The notes below the pieces were generated by a model. The model worked only from the letters and a program-made list of their open reading frames with translations, was not told the DNA's origin and did no database searches. This document shows, one piece after another, positions 50,814 through 62,253 of a stretch of DNA of 64,000 nucleotides (position 1 is the first letter of the stretch; the number at the start of each line of letters is the position of its first letter). A program made the translations under genes and the position numbers. Origin of the DNA: Tetmemena sp. SeJ-2015 (taxonomy: Eukaryota > Ciliophora > Spirotrichea > Sporadotrichida > Oxytrichidae); assembly GCA_027382625.1 (NCBI GenBank), contig JAJKFJ010020752.1, positions 248,001-312,000 of the forward strand, written 5' to 3'.

Positions 50814-51392
50814 TCAGATTTCTTTTCTCAATCTGCTTAAATGCCTCCGGGTTATACCCAAAAATGAAGCTATGTAACTTAGTGGTACATTCTGTATAAT
50901 ATTAGGGTTCTCTTTTACGAATTTTTCATACCTTTTCTCTGCTGTCAGATTCGCCATATCAAAGGCCCGTTGTTTGTTGACCTCTATCCTTTTATTCAAA
51001 ATCTGAACGGTATAGTCTTTCTGTGTAATGCCCTGGCTTGCCGCAATGTCCACATCGTCCCTGGTTATCTGAAGCAGCTCGCAATCTGAGATAGATTGAA
51101 TGTTTTCATTAGAAACCGTCCGGTTCATAAAATGAAAATAGGACGTAAAAAACCTCGGCCCGTCATTCAGATCATTCGTAATCTCATTGCCGTCGTTGTC
51201 AATATGAAAGTTTCGCATAAAACCCGAAACAATGAAGGTGTGGTGCTTATGAACCGTCCCTGCCGTTTCGATGATCGTATCTTTGGGCACAACAACAGGC
51301 TTGAATAACTGCCGGCAAAGCTCTTTATCTGCTTCGGGCATGATCAGTATTTCGGCTACATAATCGAAGAATTTCTCGTAAAAGTGATCCAT
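50814..51392 (-). CDS. Crp/Fnr family transcriptional regulator
   Basis: 192 residues. The N-terminal cyclic-nucleotide-binding-like beta-barrel (KPVVVPKDTIIETAGTVHKHHTFIVSGFMRNFHIDNDGNEIT) lacks the phosphate-binding residues of true cAMP receptors. The C-terminal HTH (NVPLSYIASFLGITRRHLSRLRKEI) is intact. This is the common Bacteroidota variant whose effector is unknown. It is likely to act on the DUF2306 gene downstream or on itself. Confidence 0.87.
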   Translation of the reverse strand: MDHFYEKFFDYVAEILIMPEADKELCRQLFKPVVVPKDTIIETAGTVHKHHTFIVSGFMRNFHIDNDGNEITNDLNDGPRFFTSYFHFMNRTVSNENIQSISDCELLQITRDDVDIAASQGITQKDYTVQILNKRIEVNKQRAFDMANLTAEKRYEKFVKENPNIIQNVPLSYIASFLGITRRHLSRLRKEI

Positions 51393-51494
51393 TGCTTAAG
51401 CAGAAATTTAGAAATGAATCACAAATGAGGATAAAATACGGGTGTTTTGCAATGTTTTTTTGATAAACGGGCAACTTTCACGCTCAAAAAACAC

Positions 51495-51522
51495 TAAAAT
51501 CGGCCCTGACGGGCCAATTTTA
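51495..51522. terminator. Terminator of the serine hydrolase gene
   Basis: TAAAATCGGCCC and GGGCCAATTTTA form a long stem around TGAC, just past the stop of the hydrolase on the minus strand. Confidence 0.7.
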
Positions 51523-51542
51523 GCATATCCTCCTAAACACCT

Positions 51543-52706
51543 TTAAAACAACAATTCCAGGACCTCTTTGTCATACAATGCCGTTTGCAGTTTTTTGGAA
51601 TAACTGTTTAAAAGGACAGAAACACTTATTTTCTGCTTAGGAAAATAATAGGCAATTCCGTTAAAACATTGCACATTGCCCCCATGGCCGATGGCCTTTT
51701 TGCCGTCTACATCCAGGATAAAAAGCCCCAGACCATAATCCTTGATATAGGTTAATTCTTCCGGGACGTCTGCCTTAACGACGCTCGAAGACTCCATTTC
51801 AGCAATTGATTTTGCGGAAAGTATTTTGCCGGTTTTGAGAGCCTCCATGAAAATGGCCAGGTCATAGGAGTTTGAAATCAATCCTCCATCCAGCATGTCC
51901 TGCCCCCCGACAGCATTATGATCAATTTCCGTCAGGTCTTTCATCAGACCATTGTTGAAAACATCAAAATACCCCCTGGATAAAGAAGCAGGATAATCGG
52001 TTGCCCCATACGTGTTTTTTAATCCCAGCGGTTTAATGATCATTTCGGTTACTGCCTCATAAGCTGTTTTTTTAGTTACGTTTTTAATGATAAGGGCCAG
52101 CAACAGATAGTTTGAATTGGTATAGCTTGACTTTTTACCCACTTCAAACTGGGCCTTTTTGCCAAAAATACTCCTGAGGTTTTCTTCGGCCGAAAGTCTT
52201 TTTACAGATAAATTCTGGATAGCCAGAAGACCCTCTATACCTAAATATTCATGAATTCCGGAAGTATGCTGCAGCAGGTTCCTGATGGTTGACTTGTCAA
52301 GGTTCCTGATGTTTTTAATGTATTCTTCGGGCAGGTATTTGCTGGCCAGGTCATTGACATTCAACTTTCCTTCTTCCTGTAATTTCAGTATAACAGCCGA
52401 CGTAAAAGTCTTCGAGATACTCCCGATCCTGAGCGTATGGCAGGGGCTTAGATCCACATTGCCCGGCAAATCCGCTTTTCCGGAAGCCGAACTCCATACT
52501 CCCTGAGGAGATTTTATGGTCACACTCACGCCTACAGCCCCTGCCTGCATAAATTTGTCAACGATTTTCTGGTATTTAGCGGCATCAGGATGATTTTTAA
52601 CACCCAAATGACAACTGTTTTGAGCTGGGGTCGTTTCCGTTTCTTTTTCACAAGATCCCAGCAACACAGCTGCGGCCAGTATCAATAATTTAATGGTCTT
52701 CTTCAT
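51543..52706 (-). CDS. Serine hydrolase lipoprotein of the beta-lactamase/D-Ala-D-Ala carboxypeptidase superfamily
   Basis: 387 residues. Lipoprotein signal MKKTIKLLILAAAVLLGSC with lipobox Cys near residue 19. Catalytic SxxK in RIGSISKTFTSA near residue 99, a YxN-type motif in SSYTNSNYLLL near 195, and the third motif HGG in AIGHGGNVQCFNG near 345. This is the class C-like fold, and most environmental members are peptidases or esterases of unknown substrate, not antibiotic resistance enzymes. It is followed upstream on the same strand by an outer-membrane protein gene 5 bp away. Confidence 0.85.
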   Translation of the reverse strand: MKKTIKLLILAAAVLLGSCEKETETTPAQNSCHLGVKNHPDAAKYQKIVDKFMQAGAVGVSVTIKSPQGVWSSASGKADLPGNVDLSPCHTLRIGSISKTFTSAVILKLQEEGKLNVNDLASKYLPEEYIKNIRNLDKSTIRNLLQHTSGIHEYLGIEGLLAIQNLSVKRLSAEENLRSIFGKKAQFEVGKKSSYTNSNYLLLALIIKNVTKKTAYEAVTEMIIKPLGLKNTYGATDYPASLSRGYFDVFNNGLMKDLTEIDHNAVGGQDMLDGGLISNSYDLAIFMEALKTGKILSAKSIAEMESSSVVKADVPEELTYIKDYGLGLFILDVDGKKAIGHGGNVQCFNGIAYYFPKQKISVSVLLNSYSKKLQTALYDKEVLELLF

Positions 52707-52711
52707 TTTAC

Positions 52712-53308
52712 TTAATTGTTTTCTAATTTGATTTTAAGGCCTGCCCCCAGGAAAGTATTGAGAGCAAACGGTATGTAGATGTTACCGGACGGGGCGGCCA
52801 GCATCACTTTATAATCAGTGATGACACTGTATTTCTCTGATAACGGATACTCAAGCCCGAGACCCACTTTGGCGTTGGCCATGGGTTTTCCGAAGTGCCG
52901 GGCTTTTTTGTATTCCCCTTCTTTTAATCCGTACTTATCTCCCGGAAGAATCGTGTGTTTGTAACCCAATGCCGTCAGCAGATTGACCTGCAACCCGAAA
53001 TTGAACCTGTACCCCAGGCGGTAAGAAGCATCCAGCATAATGGCGTGTTCGGCCAGACGATGATGGTAATAATAAGCATCTACTCCTACGGCCCTATGCC
53101 AGTGTTTACCGCTTTTTACCCTGAAATCCGCCCCGGCATTAAAGGCCGGGTGAACCGGAAGTTTCAGTAACCTGAACGAGGGTAAACTTGCCATCTCGTT
53201 GGCAAAAGACAAGCGAAGCGTCTTTGGCTTAAACTGGGCATACAACTGTGAATGATTGAGTAGCAGAAGAAGGATCAACACCTTACTGAGGGGTTTGGCT
53301 TTTTTCAT
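52712..53308 (-). CDS. Predicted outer-membrane beta-barrel protein
   Basis: 198 residues with a signal peptide (LSKVLILLLLLNHSQLYAQ). Alternating aromatic/polar strands (HRAVGVDAYYYHHR, YRLGYRFNFGLQVNLLTALGYKH, YSVITDYKVMLAAP, PFALNTFLGAGLKIKLE) and a final strand suggest an eight-stranded barrel. No family was recognised with certainty. It precedes the serine hydrolase in the same transcription unit. Confidence 0.6.
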   Translation of the reverse strand: MKKAKPLSKVLILLLLLNHSQLYAQFKPKTLRLSFANEMASLPSFRLLKLPVHPAFNAGADFRVKSGKHWHRAVGVDAYYYHHRLAEHAIMLDASYRLGYRFNFGLQVNLLTALGYKHTILPGDKYGLKEGEYKKARHFGKPMANAKVGLGLEYPLSEKYSVITDYKVMLAAPSGNIYIPFALNTFLGAGLKIKLENN

Positions 53309-53437
53309 AAAAGTTTAATTTGAAATTGAGATGCAAACTTCCTTCAATAGAAATTGTAAAACGCCCCTGCTTGTAAGGTGACCCCTTTTTATATACAAAT
53401 CAATGACTATCAATGCTTTACTTAATTACTTTTCAAC

Positions 53438-53470
53438 AAAAAAAAGTGCCTTCTCCTGAGAAACGGCACT
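53438..53470. terminator. Terminator of the AraC-type regulator gene
   Basis: On the minus strand AGTGCC and GGCACT close a stem that is extended by TTTCTC/GAGAA, followed by a run of seven T. Confidence 0.75.
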
Positions 53471-53497
53471 CCATTATCATCCAAAAAGGCAGTATTA

Positions 53498-54622
53498 TCA
53501 GACAATACTCTTCAGGTATTCAGATGGGGAAAGGCTGGTTGATTTTTTGAAGAAACGATTGAAAGCCGATTTTGAATTGAACCCGCAATCATAGGCCAGA
53601 GCCAGGAGTGTATATTTCTGATTTTCGGGAATTGAAACCAATCTCTTAAATTCTTCGACCCTTAAAGCGTTGACATAATCATAGAAATTGACGCCCTCTG
53701 ATTCATTAATGACCTGTGATAAATAATTGGGGTGGACAGACAGTCGGCCTGCCAGGTCGGTCAGGGTCAGTTCGGGTTCGGTAAACAATTTCCCGGTATA
53801 CATCACATGCTGTAATTGCAGGTGCAGGTCTTTGGCCGCATCTTCGTTCAGTCCCGATTTTGCATATTTCTTTTTGACTATGCCCGAGTCATAAACGACA
53901 TTTTCAATGACCAACTCCCTGATGGGATCCTCTTCTGTCATTTCAGGAAATCTGTTCGTAAATATACCGGCCTGTTTTATTCCAAAATAACCTATAAAAA
54001 CGATAAACACAGAAGCCATTGAAAATATCCATTCATCGTTTCCTGTAAAAATAATAACTGTCCAAAGGACTCCCATCCCATAAAACAGGAACCTCAGCCA
54101 ATTGAGATTGATCTTTTCCTGGTTTGAAAATTGACCGAGGATACGCCTCTTATGTTTGAAAAGCAAAATGTTGGTAATGACGATATAAACAATTCCCGAA
54201 GTACTTAATAAAACACCCTGGACAAGCGTCAGTGTTTCAAAACCTGCCCAGTCGTTTTTGTAGAGTATGATTCTTTCGTTTTCGGAAAGCAGCATAATGG
54301 GCAGGTCTGAAAACCCGATCAGGACCGGAAGCACAAAATGCAACAACCAACTCTTAGTCCTGAAGTTTTCCGGATTCGTCAGGGCTTCTGTGTAAAGATA
54401 AAGCAGGGGTCCGTGCAGAAAAGCATAAGGGAGATTGAACCACATGATGTCGGGGTACCTGAAAATAATACCTGAAACAAAACTGTAGTACGCAAAAAGG
54501 TGTATTCCGATAACGATCATCCACACCCCTAAAATAATATCAGCAAGATTGCTGCCCTTTTTGGTTAGTATTATGAATGCCAGAAAAAAAGCCAGGAATA
54601 TTCCGGTTGTTAACATCATCAT
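53498..54622 (-). CDS. Membrane-anchored AraC-family transcriptional regulator
   Basis: 374 residues. The N-terminal half has about seven membrane segments (MMMLTTGIFLAFFLAFIILT, ADIILGVWMIVIGIHLFAYY, LLHFVLPVLIGFSDLPIMLL, VLLSTSGIVYIVITNILLF and others). The C-terminal AraC HTH pair is LTDLAGRLSVHPNYLSQVINESEGVNFYDYVNALRVEEFKRL...YTLLALAYDCGFNSKSAFNRFFKK. This 7TM-AraC arrangement is common in Bacteroidota and is thought to sense membrane or extracellular signals. It is divergent from the large heme-protein gene. Confidence 0.87.
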   Translation of the reverse strand: MMMLTTGIFLAFFLAFIILTKKGSNLADIILGVWMIVIGIHLFAYYSFVSGIIFRYPDIMWFNLPYAFLHGPLLYLYTEALTNPENFRTKSWLLHFVLPVLIGFSDLPIMLLSENERIILYKNDWAGFETLTLVQGVLLSTSGIVYIVITNILLFKHKRRILGQFSNQEKINLNWLRFLFYGMGVLWTVIIFTGNDEWIFSMASVFIVFIGYFGIKQAGIFTNRFPEMTEEDPIRELVIENVVYDSGIVKKKYAKSGLNEDAAKDLHLQLQHVMYTGKLFTEPELTLTDLAGRLSVHPNYLSQVINESEGVNFYDYVNALRVEEFKRLVSIPENQKYTLLALAYDCGFNSKSAFNRFFKKSTSLSPSEYLKSIV

Positions 54623-54825
54623 GATAAAGATTTCTTGTTGCTGACATGTATGACAACTCAGAAGGAGGATCCCCTTAATACAACACCCTGCATTTTTAAA
54701 TTTGATTTTTACCAGTACATATGTACGCTTTCCTTTTCAATGAATAAGACAAAAGGCAGGACTTTTATCTGTCAGCAAAGCACGCCGCTCAGTCAGATTT
54801 AACCCGATATTGTTTAACATGTTAT

Positions 54826-54898
54826 ATTCTTTCATGAAATTTAACTATTTTCATGAAAGAATTATTCAACCATTTATACCGACTTAACCTTCATGAAA
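54826..54898. promoter_or_regulatory. Three TTTCATGAAA-type palindromes upstream of and over the start of the heme-protein gene
   Basis: Two copies of the perfect 10-bp palindrome TTTCATGAAA (54830-54839 and 54849-54858) lie in the 14-bp arms of an inverted repeat (ATTCTTTCATGAAA, 9-nt spacer, its complement). A third copy (CTTCATGAAA, 54889-54898) includes the ATG at 54893. Centres are 19 and 40 bp apart. It is a candidate operator for an unknown regulator. Whether the divergent AraC regulator binds here is not known. Confidence 0.5.
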
Positions 54899-57800
54899 CG
54901 TTTCCTCATTTATTTGTCTCTCTTTGTTTTAAGTTTCGGATGGTTGGCATTAAAACCTGCCGACCCTCCTCCGGCAGAAAAGAAAACCAGCCTTTACATT
55001 GTTCAGGATGAAAAAGCCGCCACCATTTCCGTATTCAGACTGAATGGAAAAACACCCATTCTGACGCAAACGGTGAAACCGGATTTCAGACCTTACATTC
55101 ATCCTTTGGTAGCCCCGGACGGTAAAGGTATCCTGACGCAATACAGCCCTGGCCATCATAAACACCAAACCGGAATTTACTGGGGTTTTACGAGGGTCAA
55201 CGGCCGCGATTATTTTCACCACCCCGAAGGTGATTACTGGCGAAAAGTATCCTCAAGGATCATAAAAAGCAAAGGACTGGAAGTCAAATGGGAAACCGTC
55301 TACGACCTCCTTGACGAAAAAGGAGAAACTGTGCTGACAGAGACCCAGACCTGGACCATGCGGGAGCAGGACAATACTTACTTACTTGATCTCGAATGGG
55401 CTGGAGAAGCCAAAACTGATCTCACCATGGGTAAGTATGACTACGGCGGACTCTTTGTCAGAATGCCCTGGAAAGAAGGCGATAAAGCAGAAATCATCAA
55501 TGCTGCCAGGCAGAAAAACGAAAAAGCAGAAGGCCAGCGTGCCATGTGGGCAGATGTCGGCATTCAGCTTGAAGGCCGCAGCGACCCGGCCCATATCGCC
55601 ATTTTCGATCATCCTGAAAACCGGGGTTTTCCGCAATACTGGAGAGTCGACGGTCAGTTTGGCTTAGGACCTGCCCCCGCACGAACCGGGGATTGGTATA
55701 TCAAGAAGGGAAAAGTAGAAGTCATTAAACACCAGCTGGTGGTATATACCGGCACGCTAAATGACGTTAAACTCACCAATATATGGAGCAATTTCAGCGG
55801 ACAGGACATGACTTATGCCCTCTGGGGAATCGCTCAGAAAGAAGGCCTCGATGCCAAGTTCCTGACGCCGGATGAGGCCATTGCGGCCATGACCGTAAAA
55901 GATGGATTTAAAGTAAACACCTGGGCCTCAGAACCCATGATGACCCAGCCTATGGCGTTTTGCTGGGATGACAAAGGTCGTCTGTGGATTGCTGAAAACC
56001 GAGACTATGAATCACGGGGACACGGCTTCTCGAATGCCGGGAATAGTCGCATTCTGATCCTCGAAGACACCGACCACGACGGCATTGCAGACAGCAAAAA
56101 GGTCTTTCTTGAAGGCATCGCATTTCCGTCAGCCATGGCAGTGGGTTTTGACGGCTTGTTTTTAGGAGCTCCGCCTAACCTGCTCTTTGTCCCCGACCGG
56201 AACCATGATGATGTGGCCGATACCGAAAATATAGAAGTGCGGTTAACAGGCTGGGGCATCAGGGATCGCCACGAAACCCTCAACAGTTTTCACTGGGGGC
56301 CAGACGGCTGGTTGTATGGTTGCCAGGGTTTTGCCACACCTTCTAAAGTAAGAAAGCCGGAAGGCAAAGGCAAAATCTATAAACACAAGGACGCATTTCC
56401 GGAGGATATACTCAAAGGCGAAGGAGTTGACATCAACGGCGGCGTCTGGCGGTATCATCCCACCAAAGATATATTCGAGGTCGTTGCCCACGGGTTTTCC
56501 AATCCCTGGGGCATTGACTACGACGCCAAAGGCCAGCTGTTTATCAGTGCCTGCGTCATTCCTCATATGTGGCATGTGATTCCCGGCGGTATTTACCATC
56601 GCCAGGGCGGACAGCATTTCAATCCCTATGTTTACAGTGACATCAGGACCATTGCCGACCATTCTCACCGCTCGGCCCATGGCGGGGCCAGGGTCTATCA
56701 ATCCGATGCTTTCCCCGAAGAACAAAAAGGCCGGATTTTTATGGCCAACATCCATGAACATGGTATTCTTTCCGACATCCTGGATAAAAAAGGCTCCGGT
56801 TTTTCAGCCAGGCACGGCGAAGAACTTATGCTGGCCAACAATGCCCAGTGGGTGGGTTTCAGCACGGAAGTCGGGCCAGATGGTGGATTATATGTACTCG
56901 ACTGGCACGATGCCGATATCTGCGGCAAGGAAGTGCTGAACGGAGAAACCGGGAGGATTTTCCGGATCATGCCCAAAGAAACCCTGGCCAAAGACTGGAA
57001 AGGCCGGTATGAAGACCTTAACTTCCTGTCGGATAAGCAACTCGTTGAACTTCAAAAAAGCCCGAGCGACTGGCATAGCAGAAGGGCAAGGGTCATTTTA
57101 CAGAACCGGGCCGCCAAAGGACAAATTGCTCAGAGTACCCACGAAAACATCCGGGCCATTATCGCCGAAAACGGCAATCCCGACTGGCGTTTGAAAGCGT
57201 TATGGACACTGCACGTCACCGGTGGCCTGTCTCCTGATCAATTGCAGAAGTTCCTAAGTGATTCCGATCCTTATGTCCGGTCATGGGCCATTCAGTTGCT
57301 GTGTGAAGATAAAGCTCCATCTGCAGAAGCCCTGGCTGAGTTTGTTCGCCTGGCTAAAACCGACGCTTCTCCTGTTGTCAGGCTTTACCTGGCTGCTGCT
57401 ATGCAGAGGATTGACCACGAATCTGCCTGGAAAATAGCAGAAAACCTGGCCCTTCACGGAGAAGACAAAGACGATCATAACCTACCCAAAATGATCTGGT
57501 TTGGTCTGGAACCCCTGGTGAGCAAGAATCCGGCAAGGGCTCTGACCCTGGCTTCACAAACCAACATCCCGATGCTGGCCCGTTATGTAGCCCGCCGAAA
57601 TGTGGACGCCAGTGAAACTGAAAAGCTGATCGCCGCTATTGGAAAAACAGCTAAAAATAAGGTAAGCCTGCTGGAAGGTTTAAGGGATGGACTGGAGGGA
57701 AGGTTTGACCTCAAAGCCCCTGCCAACTGGAAACCTGTCTATACCAAACTTATCCAAACCAAAGGTCAGACTGCTCAGCTGGCCCTGCAGGTCTCTCAAA

Positions 57801-58714
57801 GGTTCGGAGATACCGAGGCCACCCAGAAGTCGATGGCTACCCTGAAAAGCAAAACAGCCACCGCTGTTCAGAAACAGCAGGCCCTTGAATCTATGGCCAG
57901 CAGAAAACGGGCGGAGCTGGCAGATGAATTACCTGAATTGCTCAATGACCCTCAACTCAGAATTCATGCCATCAGAGCCATTTCCGAATATGACAAAGAA
58001 CCTTTGGGTAAACTGCTCATCTCAAAGTACAAAGATTTCAACACTGCAGAAAAGCAACAGGCCATTCAGACCTTATCATCCCGGCCGAAGTATGGTTGGC
58101 TGCTGACCCAGGCCCTCAAAAACCAGGTCGTCCCGAAAAGAGATGTCCCTCCTTATTCCGCCCGTCAGTTATTGCGGGTGGTAGGCAGCGGCTTTATCGA
58201 AGTCTGGGGGCCGATTGAGCAGGAGCCCTCTCTCGAAAAATCATACTCGAAATACCAGAGAATGATCACAGAAAAAGCTTTGGAAACCGCCAGCCCGGCC
58301 AAAGGAGAGGCTGTGTTTCAGAGTGTCTGCGGAAGTTGTCATAAGATGTTTGCCAAAGGAGGAAATATCGGGCCGGATCTGACGGGTTCCAACCGGGCCA
58401 ACCTGGACTACCTTTTGTTTAATGTGCTGAATCCAAGCGGAGAGATCCAGGATGATTACAAACTCGTGGTGGTCACGACCCGTGACGGCCGCATTTACTC
58501 CGGCAATATCATTTCAGAAAATGAACGCCAGATAACCCTGAGAGTAGTCGGACAAAGCGACCAGGTGATCAATAAGTCTTCGATACAATCACGCGAGGTG
58601 ATGCCGAGCTCATTGATGCCAGTCGGGCTTTTTGACAATTTACATGAGCAGGAAGTCCTTGACCTGGTCAAATACATGCGAACACTGAGTCCGGCGAAAT
58701 CCGGGCAAAAATAA
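54893..58714 (+). CDS. Secreted multidomain DUF6807 + PVC-type heme protein with HEAT repeats and cytochrome c
   Basis: 1273 residues, intact. Signal peptide FLIYLSLFVLSFGWLALKPA. Residues about 55-325 are a DUF6807 (PmoA-like) domain (YIHPLVAPDGKGILTQYSPG). Residues about 340-700 form a beta-propeller of the membrane-bound dehydrogenase type (GFKVNTWASEPMMTQPMAFCWDDKGRLWIAENRDYE, DTDHDGIADSKK). Residues about 720-1090 are HEAT-like helical repeats. The C-terminal heme domain has CGSCH at 1146-1150 and a possible Met ligand at 1242 (SLMPVGL). Likely a periplasmic sugar- or polysaccharide-linked dehydrogenase passing electrons to the respiratory chain (inferred). ATG 54893 lies inside a palindrome. 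Confidence 0.85.
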   Translation: MKRFLIYLSLFVLSFGWLALKPADPPPAEKKTSLYIVQDEKAATISVFRLNGKTPILTQTVKPDFRPYIHPLVAPDGKGILTQYSPGHHKHQTGIYWGFTRVNGRDYFHHPEGDYWRKVSSRIIKSKGLEVKWETVYDLLDEKGETVLTETQTWTMREQDNTYLLDLEWAGEAKTDLTMGKYDYGGLFVRMPWKEGDKAEIINAARQKNEKAEGQRAMWADVGIQLEGRSDPAHIAIFDHPENRGFPQYWRVDGQFGLGPAPARTGDWYIKKGKVEVIKHQLVVYTGTLNDVKLTNIWSNFSGQDMTYALWGIAQKEGLDAKFLTPDEAIAAMTVKDGFKVNTWASEPMMTQPMAFCWDDKGRLWIAENRDYESRGHGFSNAGNSRILILEDTDHDGIADSKKVFLEGIAFPSAMAVGFDGLFLGAPPNLLFVPDRNHDDVADTENIEVRLTGWGIRDRHETLNSFHWGPDGWLYGCQGFATPSKVRKPEGKGKIYKHKDAFPEDILKGEGVDINGGVWRYHPTKDIFEVVAHGFSNPWGIDYDAKGQLFISACVIPHMWHVIPGGIYHRQGGQHFNPYVYSDIRTIADHSHRSAHGGARVYQSDAFPEEQKGRIFMANIHEHGILSDILDKKGSGFSARHGEELMLANNAQWVGFSTEVGPDGGLYVLDWHDADICGKEVLNGETGRIFRIMPKETLAKDWKGRYEDLNFLSDKQLVELQKSPSDWHSRRARVILQNRAAKGQIAQSTHENIRAIIAENGNPDWRLKALWTLHVTGGLSPDQLQKFLSDSDPYVRSWAIQLLCEDKAPSAEALAEFVRLAKTDASPVVRLYLAAAMQRIDHESAWKIAENLALHGEDKDDHNLPKMIWFGLEPLVSKNPARALTLASQTNIPMLARYVARRNVDASETEKLIAAIGKTAKNKVSLLEGLRDGLEGRFDLKAPANWKPVYTKLIQTKGQTAQLALQVSQRFGDTEATQKSMATLKSKTATAVQKQQALESMASRKRAELADELPELLNDPQLRIHAIRAISEYDKEPLGKLLISKYKDFNTAEKQQAIQTLSSRPKYGWLLTQALKNQVVPKRDVPPYSARQLLRVVGSGFIEVWGPIEQEPSLEKSYSKYQRMITEKALETASPAKGEAVFQSVCGSCHKMFAKGGNIGPDLTGSNRANLDYLLFNVLNPSGEIQDDYKLVVVTTRDGRIYSGNIISENERQITLRVVGQSDQVINKSSIQSREVMPSSLMPVGLFDNLHEQEVLDLVKYMRTLSPAKSGQK

Positions 58715-58721
58715 TCAACAT

Positions 58722-58762
58722 ACCTGATGTCCCGTTTTAATCATCAGATCGGGGCATCAGGT
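58722..58762. terminator. Bidirectional terminator between heme-protein gene and oxyR
   Basis: ACCTGATG and CATCAGGT pair, with TCCCG/CGGG extending the stem, between convergent genes. Followed by a T-run on the plus strand. Confidence 0.75.
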
Positions 58763-59685
58763 TACTTTTTAAATTCTATTGTATTTCCCCTTGCAGATTT
58801 ATACGCTTCGGGTACATGTTCAATGATTTCATTTTTCAGTAACTCTACCAGCCTTTGTTTTACAAAATTGCGGTGGGTAAGAATGCTGATCCTTCTGTTT
58901 GGCTGAGGGGCCGCAAAACGCTTGACACGCAGATGCTCCTCCTCTGAAAAATTCAGCGTCGCCAGTTCAGGCAAAATCGTAATGCCCAGTTGCCGATCCG
59001 CCAGGTTCTTTAATGTTTCAAGACTTCCCGAAGTATATTCTATAGAATTTTCCTGTTGCTTTCTCAACTCACAAAACCGCATGATCTGTGATCTGAAACA
59101 ATGGCCCTCCTCCAGCAGCAGCAAATCACTCACATCTATATCTTCGGCCAGCAGGTATTCCTTTTCAAACTTCCTGGGGGTGTACACCACAAAGGGTTCA
59201 AACAACAAGGGGTATTCATTAAAATTACTGCTGTCGTCAGGACTCACCAGGATGCCGGCGTCCAGATCGCCGTTCTGAAGCTTCTCTAAAATACTTTCAG
59301 TAATCGTTTCTGAAATCCGTAGTTTGACATCAGGATATTTTTCTTTAAAACTCATTAAAAATAACGGCAGCAAATAAGGGGCAATCGTCGGAATGATGCC
59401 CACTTTCAATTCTCCCGAAATAGTATTTTTTGAAGAATTCACAATCTCCGAAAAGCGGCTTACTTCTCTCAAAATTGTCTTGGCCTGCTCTATCAGTTTT
59501 TCACCCGCTTGCGTAGGAATAACCGGCTGCTTGCTCCGGTCAAAGATTTTAACCCCGCATTCCTCTTCCAGCTTGTGAATCATCATACTAAGCGTCGGTT
59601 GAGTCACATGGCAAGACTCTGCAGCACGGGCAAAATGCCTGTGGGTATTCACCGCCATCACATATTCCAGTTGTTGAATATTCAT
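58762..59685 (-). CDS. oxyR: LysR-type hydrogen-peroxide regulator OxyR
   Basis: 307-residue LysR-type regulator. HTH: MNIQQLEYVMAVNTHRHFARAAESCHVTQPTLSMMIHKLEEECGVKIFDR. The effector domain holds the two redox cysteines at about residues 196 and 205 in EEGHCFRSQIMRFCEL, the same nine-residue spacing as E. coli OxyR Cys199 and Cys208. Together with divergent katG this identifies OxyR with good confidence. Oxidation should turn on katG through the site at 59,756. Confidence 0.93.
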   Translation of the reverse strand: MNIQQLEYVMAVNTHRHFARAAESCHVTQPTLSMMIHKLEEECGVKIFDRSKQPVIPTQAGEKLIEQAKTILREVSRFSEIVNSSKNTISGELKVGIIPTIAPYLLPLFLMSFKEKYPDVKLRISETITESILEKLQNGDLDAGILVSPDDSSNFNEYPLLFEPFVVYTPRKFEKEYLLAEDIDVSDLLLLEEGHCFRSQIMRFCELRKQQENSIEYTSGSLETLKNLADRQLGITILPELATLNFSEEEHLRVKRFAAPQPNRRISILTHRNFVKQRLVELLKNEIIEHVPEAYKSARGNTIEFKK

Positions 59686-59702
59686 CCTGTTTTAGTATTA
59701 TT

Positions 59703-59733
59703 TTAAGATATTCCGGTACTTGGTTTCGACAAA
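59703..59733 (-). promoter_or_regulatory. Candidate promoter of oxyR
   Basis: On the minus strand TTTG (59733-59730), 19-nt spacer, TATCTTAA (59710-59703): the first box is complete and the second partial. Confidence 0.4.
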
Positions 59734-59755
59734 GGTGCTGTCATGGCACAAAGAT

Positions 59756-59770
59756 ATAGACAAAATCTAT
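59756..59770. promoter_or_regulatory. Candidate OxyR binding half-site
   Basis: ATAGACAAAATCTAT: perfect ATAGA/TCTAT arms and one mismatch from the known ATAGnTnnnAnCTAT consensus. It lies 20 bp upstream of the katG -33 box, a good position for activation. A second unit at the usual 22-bp offset is not clear. Confidence 0.55.
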
Positions 59771-59790
59771 TGAATCATAAAAACTATCAG

Positions 59791-59822
59791 TTTGACTTAT
59801 TTGGCGACAATGTGTAGTTTTG
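59791..59822 (+). promoter_or_regulatory. Bacteroidota-type promoter of katG
   Basis: TTTG (59791-59794), 20-nt spacer, TAGTTTTG (59815-59822), a full match to the consensus. The expected leader to the ATG at 59947 is about 118 nt. Confidence 0.75.
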
Positions 59823-59925
59823 GGTAAAATCAAAACAACAGCGACCAGAAACGACCTGCCATGCATGAGGATGAGAACCCGGTTGTAAGGAGCTGTTCCG
59901 ACTTATAAATTATTCTTTTTTTTAA

Positions 59926-62229
<2,304 letters not shown>

Positions 62230-62253
62230 TGATGATATGATGTTTAAAAAACC

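Noticed and set aside
51543..52706. Class C beta-lactamase resistance gene
   Set aside because: It has the superfamily motifs but is a lipoprotein with an HGG third motif and no resistance context. A peptidase or esterase of unknown substrate is more likely.
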